Below, in pieces: positions 35,801 through 45,759 of a stretch of 64,000 nt of DNA. Within the stretch, counting starts at the first letter, position 1. Every line of letters begins with the position of its first letter. The position numbers were made by a program, and so were the translations under genes. Source of the stretch: Paralichthys olivaceus (taxonomy: Eukaryota; Chordata; Actinopteri; Pleuronectiformes; Paralichthyidae); the NCBI RefSeq assembly GCF_024713975.1, contig NC_091094.1, positions 17,765,001 through 17,829,000 of the forward strand. Direction: 5' to 3'. The notes beneath the pieces are model-generated. The model searched no databases and was not told the origin of the DNA. It was given only the letters and a program-made list of their open reading frames with translations.

Positions 35801-36795
35801 TCGCCCAGCTGGGTCTGGAGCCTTGTGTCCTTGAGGACGAGCTCAACAAGGTGAGTCTTAGAAAGTCTGTTTCTGTGGACGTGATCCATGATCCATGTTC
35901 ATGACTCTTGACTCCTATGACTCCATCTCTCTTCAGGCTGTCCAGGGCACCGGCCTGGCTTTCATCGCCTTCACAGAGGCCATGACCCATTTCCCAGCAT
36001 CTCCATTCTGGTCAGTCATGTTCTTCTTCATGCTCATTAACCTCGGCCTGGGCAGCATGATTGGAACCATGACCGGCATCACTACACCCGTACTCGATGC
36101 CTACAAAGTCCAGAAGGAGCTTTTCACAGGTATCCAATATATATTTTTAGCTTAAACTCCTTACTCAGCACTTAAATAGGATTATAGCACATTTGGTAAT
36201 GGGATGCATTAGGCTTTGTAAAGCGCATCAACAGCAAAACAAAACAACAAGCAAAGAAACCCATTGAAAATAAAATGTTTTTCAATTAATTACCCAATTG
36301 TTCTTCTTTGTGTTTCTTTCAGTGTGTTGCTGCATTGTCGCCTTCCTGTGTGGCCTGTTGTTCGTTCAGCGCTCAGGGAATTACTTTGTCACCATGTTTG
36401 ATGATTACTCTGCTGGTCTGCCTCTCACTGTCGTTGTCATCCTGGAAAATGTGTCTGTCGCTTGGATTTACGGTACTAAAAGGTACATCTAACGTTGTGT
36501 ATCGTCATGTCTTTGGATACTCAAACCTGAGTCATGAAGTCAAAGCATTCATCTGAAAGGTATTAAATAAGTATAAAATGTATTAAGGGACATCACTGTA
36601 ACTTTTTTTGCTCTTCTGTCTCAGGTTCATGCAGGACCTGGAGGACATGTTGGGTTTCCGACCATGCATTATCTATTTCTACCTGTGGAAATATGTCTCC
36701 CCGTTCTGCCTCATCATTCTCATCTCAGCCACTGTCATAGAGATGGCCATCAGCCCACCAGGATACAACGCCTGGGTCGAAGAGCTGGTCAGTCA

Positions 36796-36878
<83 letters not shown>

Positions 36879-37922
36879 TGTTGACAGCCGAAATAGTGGA
36901 GCAGGAATCCAGATTCTTTACTTAAGCAAAAGTAGCAGTAGCTTCATTTAAAAATACTGCATAGAGCTGCTTAGAGCTAGTAACTAAGAAATGTAGTGAA
37001 GTATACAAGAAAATAATTTAAAAAAAACACATTTTGTACTGAATGGCTGCTGTTGTTGAGGAGTCAGTCGTCCACTAATTAGACATCTGTCGAAGTGTCC
37101 TTGGGCCAGTTCCTGAAACCCAAATTATGTGAGTGAAGTGTGATAGAGAAATGACTGCACATAAATGCAATGTAAGAATGTGTTTTTCTGTGAAAGGCAA
37201 AAAAAATGTACTGTGCTTTTAGTGGTCAGGTCAGCGGTTTGATTCCAGTCCTGACCATTCCTTATGCCAAAGTGTCCTTGGGCAAGATACTGAACTCCAA
37301 ATTGCCCCTTCGCATAGAGAAAGTACTGCATGCAGATGCGCTGTATGAATATGTGTGTGAATGAGAAGTTATCGAGACTAGAAAAGCTCTATATAAATAC
37401 AGTCCATTAACCATTTCAGTTTTCATTCTGTTTTCCATCTACAGAGCCTTTTTGGAAAAAAATATTTTTTTCCAAGTTCCTCCCTCTCACTTGACACTCT
37501 TTCAATGTTTGCAGGCTCAGGAACGTTTCCAGAGTTACCCTCCCTGGGCACTTGCCATGTGCTTCGCTCTAATCGTTGTGGCCATGCTTCCTGTCCCCAT
37601 CGTCTTCATCGCTCGTCACTTCAACTTGATGTCCGATGGCTCCAACAAGCTGTCTGTCTCCTATCGTAAAACCATGATGAAGGACATCTCTAACCTGGAG
37701 GAGCAGGATGAGGCCAGATCTATCCTCGGCGCCAAACCCGGTGAGGCGCCATCATCAGCCCCAGCACACAAAGCATACCTCACTCCTGGAGAGAACAAAC
37801 CCCTGGACCCGAACTCCCTGTCTCCAAACAGCTGTTACGGTACAAGCTACCAAAATGCTGCCATCAGTCCCACCACGCCAACAACACCGACCACGCCTGT
37901 CATGCCAGAGTCCGACTCCTGA
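29876..37922 (+). CDS. slc6a17: SLC6A17 (NTT4/XT1), vesicular neutral amino-acid transporter
   Basis: Eleven coding exons, joined in frame to 739 aa (human 727): 29876-30158, 32537-32694, 33462-33588, 34399-34580, 34672-34782, 34884-35125, 35658-35850, 35937-36129, 36323-36482, 36625-36787, 37515-37922. The 5' UTR continues to 29722. SLC6A17 is a sodium-coupled transporter of proline, glycine, leucine and alanine on synaptic vesicles of neurons. Seen: about 70-residue cytosolic N-terminus, TM1 with the family motif [10 protein letters not shown] (78-87), LELAVGQ in TM2, a long second extracellular/luminal loop with Cys and Asn-x-Thr sites, [15 protein letters not shown] in TM6, the long loop with INFLTS, 12 predicted helices, and a C-tail rich in Thr-Pro repeats. 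All introns are GT-AG and keep phase. Close alternatives are slc6a15/slc6a16; the exon content and the rbm15/strip1 neighbours favour slc6a17. A (TG)38 tract starts 11 nt after the exon 10 donor. Confidence 0.95.
30572..30680 (-). mobile_element. SINE/LINE 3'-tail fragment
   Basis: The reverse complement reads AGCTGACTGGCTCCCACC, CCCCTCAAAAGGATAAGCGG and then ATGG-type repeats, in the same order as the tail of 2745-3052. Confidence 0.65.
32081..32130. repeat. (TTGG)n tract
   Basis: Twelve or so TTGG units with two TTGC interruptions, seen directly. It lies within a copy of the dispersed repeat (flanked by TAGCAGGGTTACT and GGGACATGGCCAAGAAAGAA) and probably expanded from its T/G-rich part. 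Confidence 0.85.
32829..32897. repeat. compound (CATC)n(TATC)n(TA)n(CATC)n microsatellite
   Basis: Seen directly in the slc6a17 intron between coding exons 2 and 3. The CATC units resemble the antisense tail of the SINE/LINE elements in this window. Confidence 0.85.
36799..36874. repeat. (TG)38 microsatellite beside a splice donor
   Basis: About 38 nearly perfect TG units beginning 11 nt after the end of slc6a17 coding exon 10 (36787). A single interruption occurs near the 3' end. Seen directly. Confidence 0.95.
37058..37412 (+). mobile_element. two adjacent SINE copies in slc6a17 intron 10
   Basis: 37218-37412 carries AGTGGTCAGGTCAGCGG, the B-box-like GGTTTGATTCC, AAGTGTCCTTGGGCAAGATAC, and ends TATATAAATACAGTCCATTA. 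Just upstream, 37058-37160 repeats the blocks TCGAAGTGTCCTTGGGCCAG and CCTGAAACCCAAATTA in degenerate form, so a second truncated copy lies next to it in the same orientation. Confidence 0.6.
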
Positions 37923-40090
37923 CTGCTGTCCAAACATCCAGTCCTGTAGCACAGTTGACCTTTCAGCCATAAAGTCTCCACCAGGGGTCACTGCAGCTCC
38001 AAGAGTCCCCACCACTGCCCTGCTAACGCCACTAAACTGTATGTAGTCGCCTAATTTATCTGAGCACACACATCCCAAAAACAAATTCTCCATGGTTTCC
38101 ATGTAGGCAGTACGGAGATATACGTCAAAAACAGAAGGGAAAAAAAGACAAAATTCACTCTTAACAGTGACACACTGTATACAGCACTATTCTGTTTGTA
38201 TTTGAAATCACAGTATTTATGTGCTTGAGCTGAACGTCTGTGATCTGCTTTTCTTTGCCTTAGTATAAGGACCCTCAGCAGACATAGCCCCCTCACATTA
38301 TAATGCACACCCCTGTGCAGGGGATCTGAAAGAACGAATGTAGTGGAGCTTGTGTGGTTCTGCTGAGTGAACTGGGTTTTCACTGCAGCAGAGGCACTGA
38401 GAGGCCGAAATGAATGTGCGTATAAGGTTTAGTGTTGTATAGATACTGTGCGTCAAAGCCATACAGCTTAACACAGATTAAGTTCTTTTCTATTAGAGAA
38501 TATGCAGTGATTTCACCATGTCTACATTGAGCTCTGTTCTGCTCAATATATATATACAACTGTGCTGTAGAAAATCACTCATTTCAGTTTGTCCGACAAG
38601 GAGAAAAAGAACACAACAAAAAACTTGAACAGGAAGCACAGCTTTGTTTTTGTTGCTTCTTTGGTGCAGCTCTGACAAAATGACAATGCTACAAAAGCAC
38701 AAAAGAGATTTTACATATTTATAATGCACAAGCAAATTTACCTATTATTTTAAAAATGTATCCATGTAAAGAATTAAAATAATTGCTGTCTTTAACCAGG
38801 TCAGACACAATGATGAAGCAATATATAGCACAAAATAAAATGCACAAACTATATTCTTTATGGACGAAAATTATAACAAACACGTAAAACAAAAATCAGC
38901 AATGGACCTAAAGATATATGAAGTTAAATATATATTTAATTAATATTAAACTCATATTTTGATAGTATGAACTTCTCAATGCCTTAGACTCCTCACATGT
39001 TCATGCTTGTACACGGGCAAAAAATAAATACATGAATATAACACAAATGTGCAAATGTTCTGTATATTTGTGAAATATTACTGGACGTGCAGCACCAGGT
39101 TTCCTCTTTGATAAAGGTCTTTGACTCCTGACAAAGTTAAGACAGTCAAAGGAAGCACATATAAGTTCATGTTGCATATAAGAGAGTACTTTTCTTTATT
39201 TTTGTTCAAAACAATGGTGTTAAAAGCGGACAGTGTTTATATTCCTGTATATTTCCAGTGTATGTAGGTGTAATGAATAACAAAGATTTATCTTTTACAA
39301 GTGACCAGTATATAAATATCTGTATATTTTCATCTTATGTAGCCTAAAACTTAATGAGGTTGTATATTTTAAGATTTATCTATTTTGTAGTTTGATGTGA
39401 AAACACTGCGGGCGGTTGGAAGTGATGTGTTTGTGTTTGTGTGTGTGTGTGTGTGTGGTTGCACCTCATGTTCAGTGATGTCCGCTCACCTGTCTCCACT
39501 TTAGGTTAACTGGTCTACTTGTTTGTAGCCACACTAGCAGTTAAGCACAAATTGCTCTTAGTTCATGACACAATACCTATGAAATAATCACATTAAACAA
39601 CAAGGAACATTTCCACAGGAGCTCAGGTTTGTATATTTTCAACTTGCATGCACATGTCCTCATCTAAATTTCTGTGAGAAACTTTATCCTCGACACGTTG
39701 CACACCTCACACTGCCCTCAGGCCAAACCTTGTGTTTGGGGTAGTAGTGGTAAATCTGACAATATCAAAACTGTCCCACTCAGAAACATTGTGTGTCACT
39801 AGTGTGGCTACAAACTTTAAGTCTTGTTTAGTTTCTCGTGCTGTTTTAGTTTGTGTGACCCAGGTATTTCCTGTTGAGGGTGTATCATGTAGATCTATCT
39901 GTTGTTCAAGTCTGTAAATAATCTTGTATAACCAAATTATTAGGAGGATGGATTTTATTCATGTGGTGTATATCAATGTCTTAAAAAGTAGGCTAACTGT
40001 TTTAGCATTAAATGTTACATGAAGTAATAATGAATGTGATTGATTGATTTTTTTTTTTTTGTCACTGCAATAAAAAAGTTTTGTTGTCAT
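37923..40090 (+). other. slc6a17 3' UTR (inferred)
   Basis: AT-rich, gene-free sequence after the stop, with candidate AATAAA signals near 39025 and at 40069-40074; the latter is followed by a T/G-rich stretch. Contains a GT tract near 39426-39458 and a 17-bp inverted repeat pair (39521-39537 with 39799-39815). The UTR end is inferred. Confidence 0.5.
40069..40074 (+). promoter_or_regulatory. candidate slc6a17 poly(A) signal
   Basis: AATAAA followed within 10 nt by TTTTGTTGTC, a plausible downstream element. About 2.1 kb after the stop codon. Confidence 0.45.
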
Positions 40091-40304
40091 CATCGCAGTA
40101 AGTCTGAGGTCGGTATAAAAGCAATATCAACAGAATCAATGAAGGAGATGTTAACGCCTGAGTGTCAGTTTAACACAATGATTAGGAATCACCCCTCAAA
40201 TCCAAAGGGATGTTGTGACTCTTCTTTCTGGAGTGTGTTGTGAAAACTAAGTTTCAATCTTGGTCCAAAAAAAATTCAGTTGAATGAAAAACAGGAGAAG
40301 TCAA

Positions 40305-40500
40305 CTTGAAGGCAACAGAGTTTTATTGTCGACAAGAAAACCCGAGAGCATTCAGTAGTGAGCCTGAGCAGCACCAGAGAAGAACTCGGTCTAACAGTGG
40401 TGTGGTTCCATCTATATATATACATATAAACCCTTAGAGGCCACACCTGTGGTCTATCATTACATCATGGCCTAAGCCCATAGGTTACTTTGGCCAGCTT
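40305..40500. other. possible retroelement fragment between slc6a17 and the TRIM gene
   Basis: A non-AT-rich block with a reverse-strand AATAAA-like word (TTTTATTG) near 40321 followed by GACAAGAAAACCCGAGAGCA. The look is that of an LTR in reverse orientation, but neither end could be set. A (TG)n-rich tract follows at 40890-40937. Confidence 0.25.
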
Positions 40501-41270
40501 TTGGGACTTCCCACTTGAAGTTCACTGTTTTGCACAGACATGTTTCTTTTTCCTTTAAACAGTTTTGATTATTCTTGACATCATTATCTTCTGTTTAATC
40601 AGTTTACTATTTTTTTAAAAGATATTGTGATTACTCTTGACACCATTATGTTTCAGTTTTGTCAGATTGCCTTTTTTAAAAAGATTATTATTTCTTCACA
40701 CAAGTTATACATACACATCATATTGTTTGATAAACACAGAGTATATGGTTCGATTCGTAATCATTGTGTTAAACTTGTTTTAATCATTAGCAAAGTATGT
40801 TTCAACACACATTAGATTGAAGTGCAGATTAAAGGTATATAGTGACATTCATACGTGACATAGTATAGTGACCAAGAATTATACTACAAGTGTGTGTGCG
40901 TGTGTGTGTGTGTGAGTGTGTGTGTGTGTGAGTGTGTAGTAGACTTCTTCTTATTACCTGTGGGTGCAGGGCCTAATTAAGCTCCCATCTGAACCATTGT
41001 CTGTACAGGAGACACATTTAGAAATGTCCCTTTACAGCTTCACTCTCCTTCCTCAGTCACATTATGATTGTACGATACTGACAATTACTGTAAAAAAATA
41101 AATACAAACAAATACAATTGTGCACATCATTTAAAATAATAAAAATAAAGAAATGACATGTTGCTGTTGGATACGTGAATTTTTCTGGTGGTTATATGTA
41201 TATATATTTGTTTCCACTTTCTTTAACATTGTGAGATGTTAATAAAATACAATAAAAAAGATAAATTTCA

Positions 41271-41276
41271 TTTATT
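41271..41276 (-). promoter_or_regulatory. candidate poly(A) signal of the TRIM gene
   Basis: TTTATT on the plus strand (AATAAA on the minus strand), about 310 nt after the TRIM stop. It leaves about 1.2 kb to the slc6a17 signal, so the two genes are arranged tail to tail. Confidence 0.5.
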
Positions 41277-41584
41277 TTTATATTTAAATTTTCCCTTATC
41301 AAATACAGAGAACTAGAACATTTGGCCATTTGCCCCAAAGTAGCCGGATAGAGCCAAGTGCCAGGAAGCCACAAGCTGCTCATGTGTTAGCATGAGCTGG
41401 ACAAGTGCACAGAGATACAGTATATTACAGTGCCAGTAACAGACTGATAAAATCAAAGGGATGAAAAGCACATAGCTGAGCAAAAGGAATAAATCATAAA
41501 ATAAACAATGCATAGTAGTTTCTTACAAGAAACTTGGATGTGAATAAACTTGCACTGGGTGTTTATAAACCTCTGAATCCTTCA

Positions 41585-42910
41585 TCATCTGTCCTGTGTC
41601 AAATCACAGATCCTGATGGAACATTTGTCTCCGAGCCAGAAGCCTGGATACAGCTGCTCCGTGAATTCAGCCTCCATCTTGTAAAGAAAGATCATACTGT
41701 CCGACACCTCGTAGAAGGACAGAGTCCCCTCCTTGAACTTCAGATAAACCCCGATCCTGTGATGATGGGGGCACCTTGTGAGCTGAACACTGTTGCTGTT
41801 GTGACTCACTGAGTAGTGTGCAGATCGATCAAGGCTCCAGGAGTTCGCATTTGCCCCAAAGGCAGACAGCTTTGTCCGGGATTTTCTTTCCATACCTTTG
41901 TAGACGAGTGCGATCTCCACCTTGTCGCCTTCCACCTCGATTTCATAGTAGCAGCGCTCGGCCTGCAGTCCCTCTCTGCACAGCACCTGCCGCCGGTGGA
42001 TAAACCTCTCCGGGTGGCGGAATGGTGGAACCGAGCTCCTTGATATCTGAGTGTTCGGCTTGACCTCTTTGTCTCCCCCAGACACGACCAGGTCCTCGTG
42101 AGCCGTGGTGGGGTCCAGGGTGAGCTCACATGCATCTGAGGTCGTGGAAGAGAAAGATGTGAGGTGAAACAGCACAGTTGAGGTGGACTATGGTGGAGCC
42201 CAGTGCAGATAAGTGGACTGTATGAGACGAGAAACTCACAGTGGAGAAACTCTGCTCTGGTCGTCGGCTCCTCGGTCTGTTCGGTCAGGGAGCTGTCACC
42301 TGCTGAGGAATCTGTGAGACGACATCACAACTGAAAAATCACAATAGTTGTTCTAGTCACATCGTACAGTATATTTCTTAAAGGTTCAGTGTGTAGAATT
42401 TTGTGATATCTAGTGTTTCATGATGCAGCTGAACACCGCTCACCTCATCCTCTCTTTCCAAACATGAAAAAGAACCTGTGGTAGCTTCAGTTGTCATTAA
42501 AACTCAAAAGGTGTTTAGTTTGTTCAGTCTGGACTAATGTAAAAAACATGGTGGCCTCCGTAGAGAAGACTCTCTCAATGTAAATATAAAGTATTTAAAT
42601 ATAAAGGGCCTTTTCTGGGGTAAAGAAAATACAATTTGTACAATTTAGATGAAATGAACTAGTGAAAACATCATGAGGATTATTCTACATTAAATATCTG
42701 CCAATAGTTCCCTTTCACCTAAATCTTACACACTGGACCTTTAAGTTAGGAGTAAATTGTAAAATATCTGAAGTTTTTGATTATTATTCCTTAATGACAT
42801 ATAACATTATGACCTGTGGAATAAATTCTAATAACACATGGTACAAGGTCTTGTGTGACAAATTGTGCTGTTTATAGTGACCTACAGTTGTCTGCTGTGG
42901 TTTCAGCCAT

Positions 42911-42952
<42 letters not shown>

Positions 42953-45669
42953 AAATCAGGCTTTAAATGTGTTTCAGGACGTTTTATAAGATGGTGGAAT
43001 TACATTAATCCACAGAAATCATTCTTCTTCATTTCAAATATAAGAATATTTGTAGAAGATTAATACAAACTGTTGGACTGTGAGACACTAGCTTCATGTT
43101 CATGCTCCAAGTCTGTGTCCTCTGTCTCCTCTTCTGATTCCTGTTGCTCTCCTCTGTCAGCTACAATCAACACAGTCACAAATAGTCAAAAAAAAAACCA
43201 CTGTGATCAGGGACAATATTTCCATATGTCAACAAAGACACCAACCATTCACAGAAATTGAAGAAAATGAATAGTGGCAAAATTCCTCCAGCTGCCTCCC
43301 GAGCAATTCCACAGCTCCCTTTGTGAGCTGGAAGGGGAGGAGTCGATCCTCTGAGACCTCGTCTACCGGGTGGAGGTAGTCTTCTTCAAAGAGACGCTGC
43401 AGTGACGGCCATTTCTGCGAAGGGAAAACAAGTGAGGAACAGGCACAGGCATGGGGACATCTTCGAAGACACAGGTGTGATCACAGTACCTGCAGGAAAC
43501 AAACATTGCTGTCCATCCGTGCAAGACGATCCAGCTCGTCATCCCGCTTCTCCATCTCCTCCATCTCGGCCTCCAGGGTCTGCACGGAGACGTGAACCTT
43601 AGCCTCCACCGCCTCCCCCTGAGCTTCAATCAGATCCCTCACTGAGAGGTAATGTCTCTGCAGGGAGTCAATGACACTGACCAGCACGGCTTCACAGTAG
43701 TCTGCCGTTTGTCTCACCTCCTCCTGTTTTATACACACACAGGTGAGCGGGATCCATGTAACTGTATCTGGGTCCATTCATACAAACAGTATGAAGATCA
43801 CACGGTCACACGTGCTCCTCACCTGAATCTGTTCCAGGATCTCCTTCAGGTTTCTACATTTCCTCTTCTGATGGTGCAGAATCTCTCTGGACTTTTTCTG
43901 GATCTTCATCAGCTCCTTCTGTAATGTGTGTTTAACACGTGGACACAGTTGTTTGAATCCTGTCGGTTCAGCAATGCAACCTTTTAATAAAGCTGTCATG
44001 TATGTGATATGTTGTCATAGTTTTGTGTGCTCTGACCATTGCTTTGATTTGGTTTGTTTGCTTTTTGCTCTGATCTACAAAATTTCATTAATGACATTTA
44101 CTTCACTAAGAACATGAATATAACATTTGATTTGTTCTTATGCAGAAGAGCTCAATGCAGCTTGATGCGCATCAAGGAGCTCCGGTGATGAACAGTATCA
44201 ACGTTAACATGAGCAATTTTCTCACACAGCCCCCCAACTCATCTCCTTACCTCCCCACCTCACATCACCCATTCCACCCATGTCCATAAAAGGCCAGAGT
44301 TGCTGTCTCTATCTCAGGTTGTGTTCCTATGCCTTGCCTCTTGACCTCTGCTCTAAGTCAGAGAAGAGTTGGAGCCCCTCTGTTTGGGACCTTTGATTTA
44401 GATAGAAAAGTCCCTGAGCGCAGTTACAATTTACCACTAGTTTACCCTTTATCAGTAACCTGGCCTTGGGTATTGCTGGGGGCCGATGAGTATGTTATTA
44501 TATCCGGTAAACAAATAATAGATGTCTTGTGTGAGGATATCTGACCCTCAACCTTGCTCCCGTGGGGATACGCAGGCCTCAATGAGATGTGCGGAAGACA
44601 CCATAACTAATCGGAACTAAAGTAGAAGTTCTTTCACAACTCCTAAGATGTTATTCCCAAGTCTGTACGACAAAGACATTTAATTCAGGCTTGATATTTT
44701 ACACTTTAACCATAAATTTCACAATGAATAACTATAAATAATACAAAACATATTTCTAATTTGAATAAACTGACAGCTCACCCTCAGGTCACCCACTCAG
44801 TGTGTCTGATGATCATAGCCCCCCAACACCCTCTGACCCCGGGTGCATCACTGACGATGAGTCCAAGTCACAGACTGTTTCCAGAAACTCTAGGGGCAAC
44901 TTCTCCTGTTGTTTACCTCCATGAAGCTGCAGCACAGAATGAACCGCAGTGATTCAGACTTATACTTCCGCTTTCCTAATGTTGAGGCTGAGGGGCCTTT
45001 CTGTCAGGGCTCTGGAGATTCAAAGCTTCTTCCCCTCTTTTAAATCTCTACTAAATCTCTCTTCTCGTGTGTGATACTGTTTGTTAGTGTATGTGTGCTC
45101 TTTTGCTGAGTGATCATTAAATTGCTCTGAATAGTTTCTTGTTGTTTGCCTTCAGGTTTGAATTGTTTTACCCGCGAAGCACCTCCCAACTGTGTGTTGA
45201 AATGTGCTGTACGAATAGTTCATTGTGAAGTAAAGAAGGCTCGTGTGTGCAGCGGGTAAAGTCTCTTTTCTGTCTTTCTCACTTTAGAAAAAGAGTTTGT
45301 TTGAAATACCTGTTTCCTCCTCCGCTCCTCCCCCACGCAGCCGATCCTGTGTCCTCGGTGCTCCTGCGAAGCGCACACCGCACATATGATCTCCTCGTCG
45401 GTGCAGCAGTAAACATCCAGCGGGCTGTCGTGTTTGCGGCACCGAGCACTCCCCTCAGTCCCGGTGTCAGCGCGGCTCCTGCGGGGTGTCTGCGGGGTCC
45501 GTCCCGGTCCATCCTGTCGCTGCCTCCCCGGCGCGTCTCTCAGCAGCTCGGACAGAGAGGAGCTCATGACCCGCTGAGGCTGTGAAGGAAACATGCAGCT
45601 ACACCCAGAACAGCTGCAGGGACAGATGCTGCCCTGCTCCTGACACCAGTGTCTGCACTTGTTCTGCAT
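41585..45669 (-). CDS. RING-less TRIM protein (B-box 2, coiled coil, PRY-SPRY)
   Basis: Model of seven exons, in frame throughout: 45669-45310, 43918-43823 (96 nt), 43723-43490 (234 nt), 43414-43246, 43160-43089 (72 nt), 42311-42240 (72 nt), 42135-41585; 517 aa from the first Met. The 96- and 234-nt coiled-coil exons are the usual TRIM sizes. Seen: B-box 2 with C77, H80, C88, D91, C96, C99, H104, H107; coiled coil about 121-230; acidic linker; FLHYACELTLDP opening the PRY part, then SPRY to the end. No RING is present; the N-terminus has a cysteine cluster (C5, C9, C16, C18, C20, C23, C25) that fits no RING or B-box 1 pattern. A start at Met35 (45567), skipping that cluster, is equally possible. 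The donor of exon 4 (ATG then GTTGGT) and exon 5 are the least certain. TRIMs of this type (TRIM16/finTRIM-like) are usually innate-immunity regulators; without RING any ligase activity would have to be indirect. Orthology not resolved. Confidence 0.8.
42377..42745. mobile_element. MITE with about 27-bp terminal inverted repeats
   Basis: The left end is CTTAAAGGTTCAGTGTGTAG; the right end, reverse-complemented, is CTTAAAGGTCCAGTGTGTAA, and similarity goes on for several more bases (about 23 of 27). The 369-bp element has no coding capacity and sits in the TRIM intron between exons 5 and 6. I recall this terminal sequence as very common in percomorph genomes; family not assigned. The target duplication could not be defined. 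Confidence 0.75.
42915..42950. repeat. (GT)18 microsatellite
   Basis: Uninterrupted GT units in the TRIM intron, seen directly. Confidence 0.95.
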
Positions 45670-45722
45670 GCACCAGATGTGTCTGCGGGGGTTTTCTGCA
45701 GAGGTGGAATAACAGACTCAAG

Positions 45723-45758
45723 TTTACTTTCACTTCCTCAATCTGTAGTCAGGAAGTG
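45723..45758. promoter_or_regulatory. candidate ETS/IRF composite sites upstream of the TRIM gene
   Basis: On the minus strand, 54-69 nt before the first ATG, the sequence AGGAAGTGAAAGTAAA fits the PU.1/IRF composite element GGAANNGAAA. A second, inverted AGGAAGTG lies at 45751-45758. The two CACTTCCT/AGGAAGTG halves face each other. Such elements are typical of interferon- and myeloid-regulated promoters. Binding is inferred only. Confidence 0.4.
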
Positions 45759-45759
45759 A

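Noticed and set aside
36664-36951. ORF with long Cys-Val repeat after slc6a17 exon 10
   Set aside because: It is a translation of the (TG)38 microsatellite in the intron.
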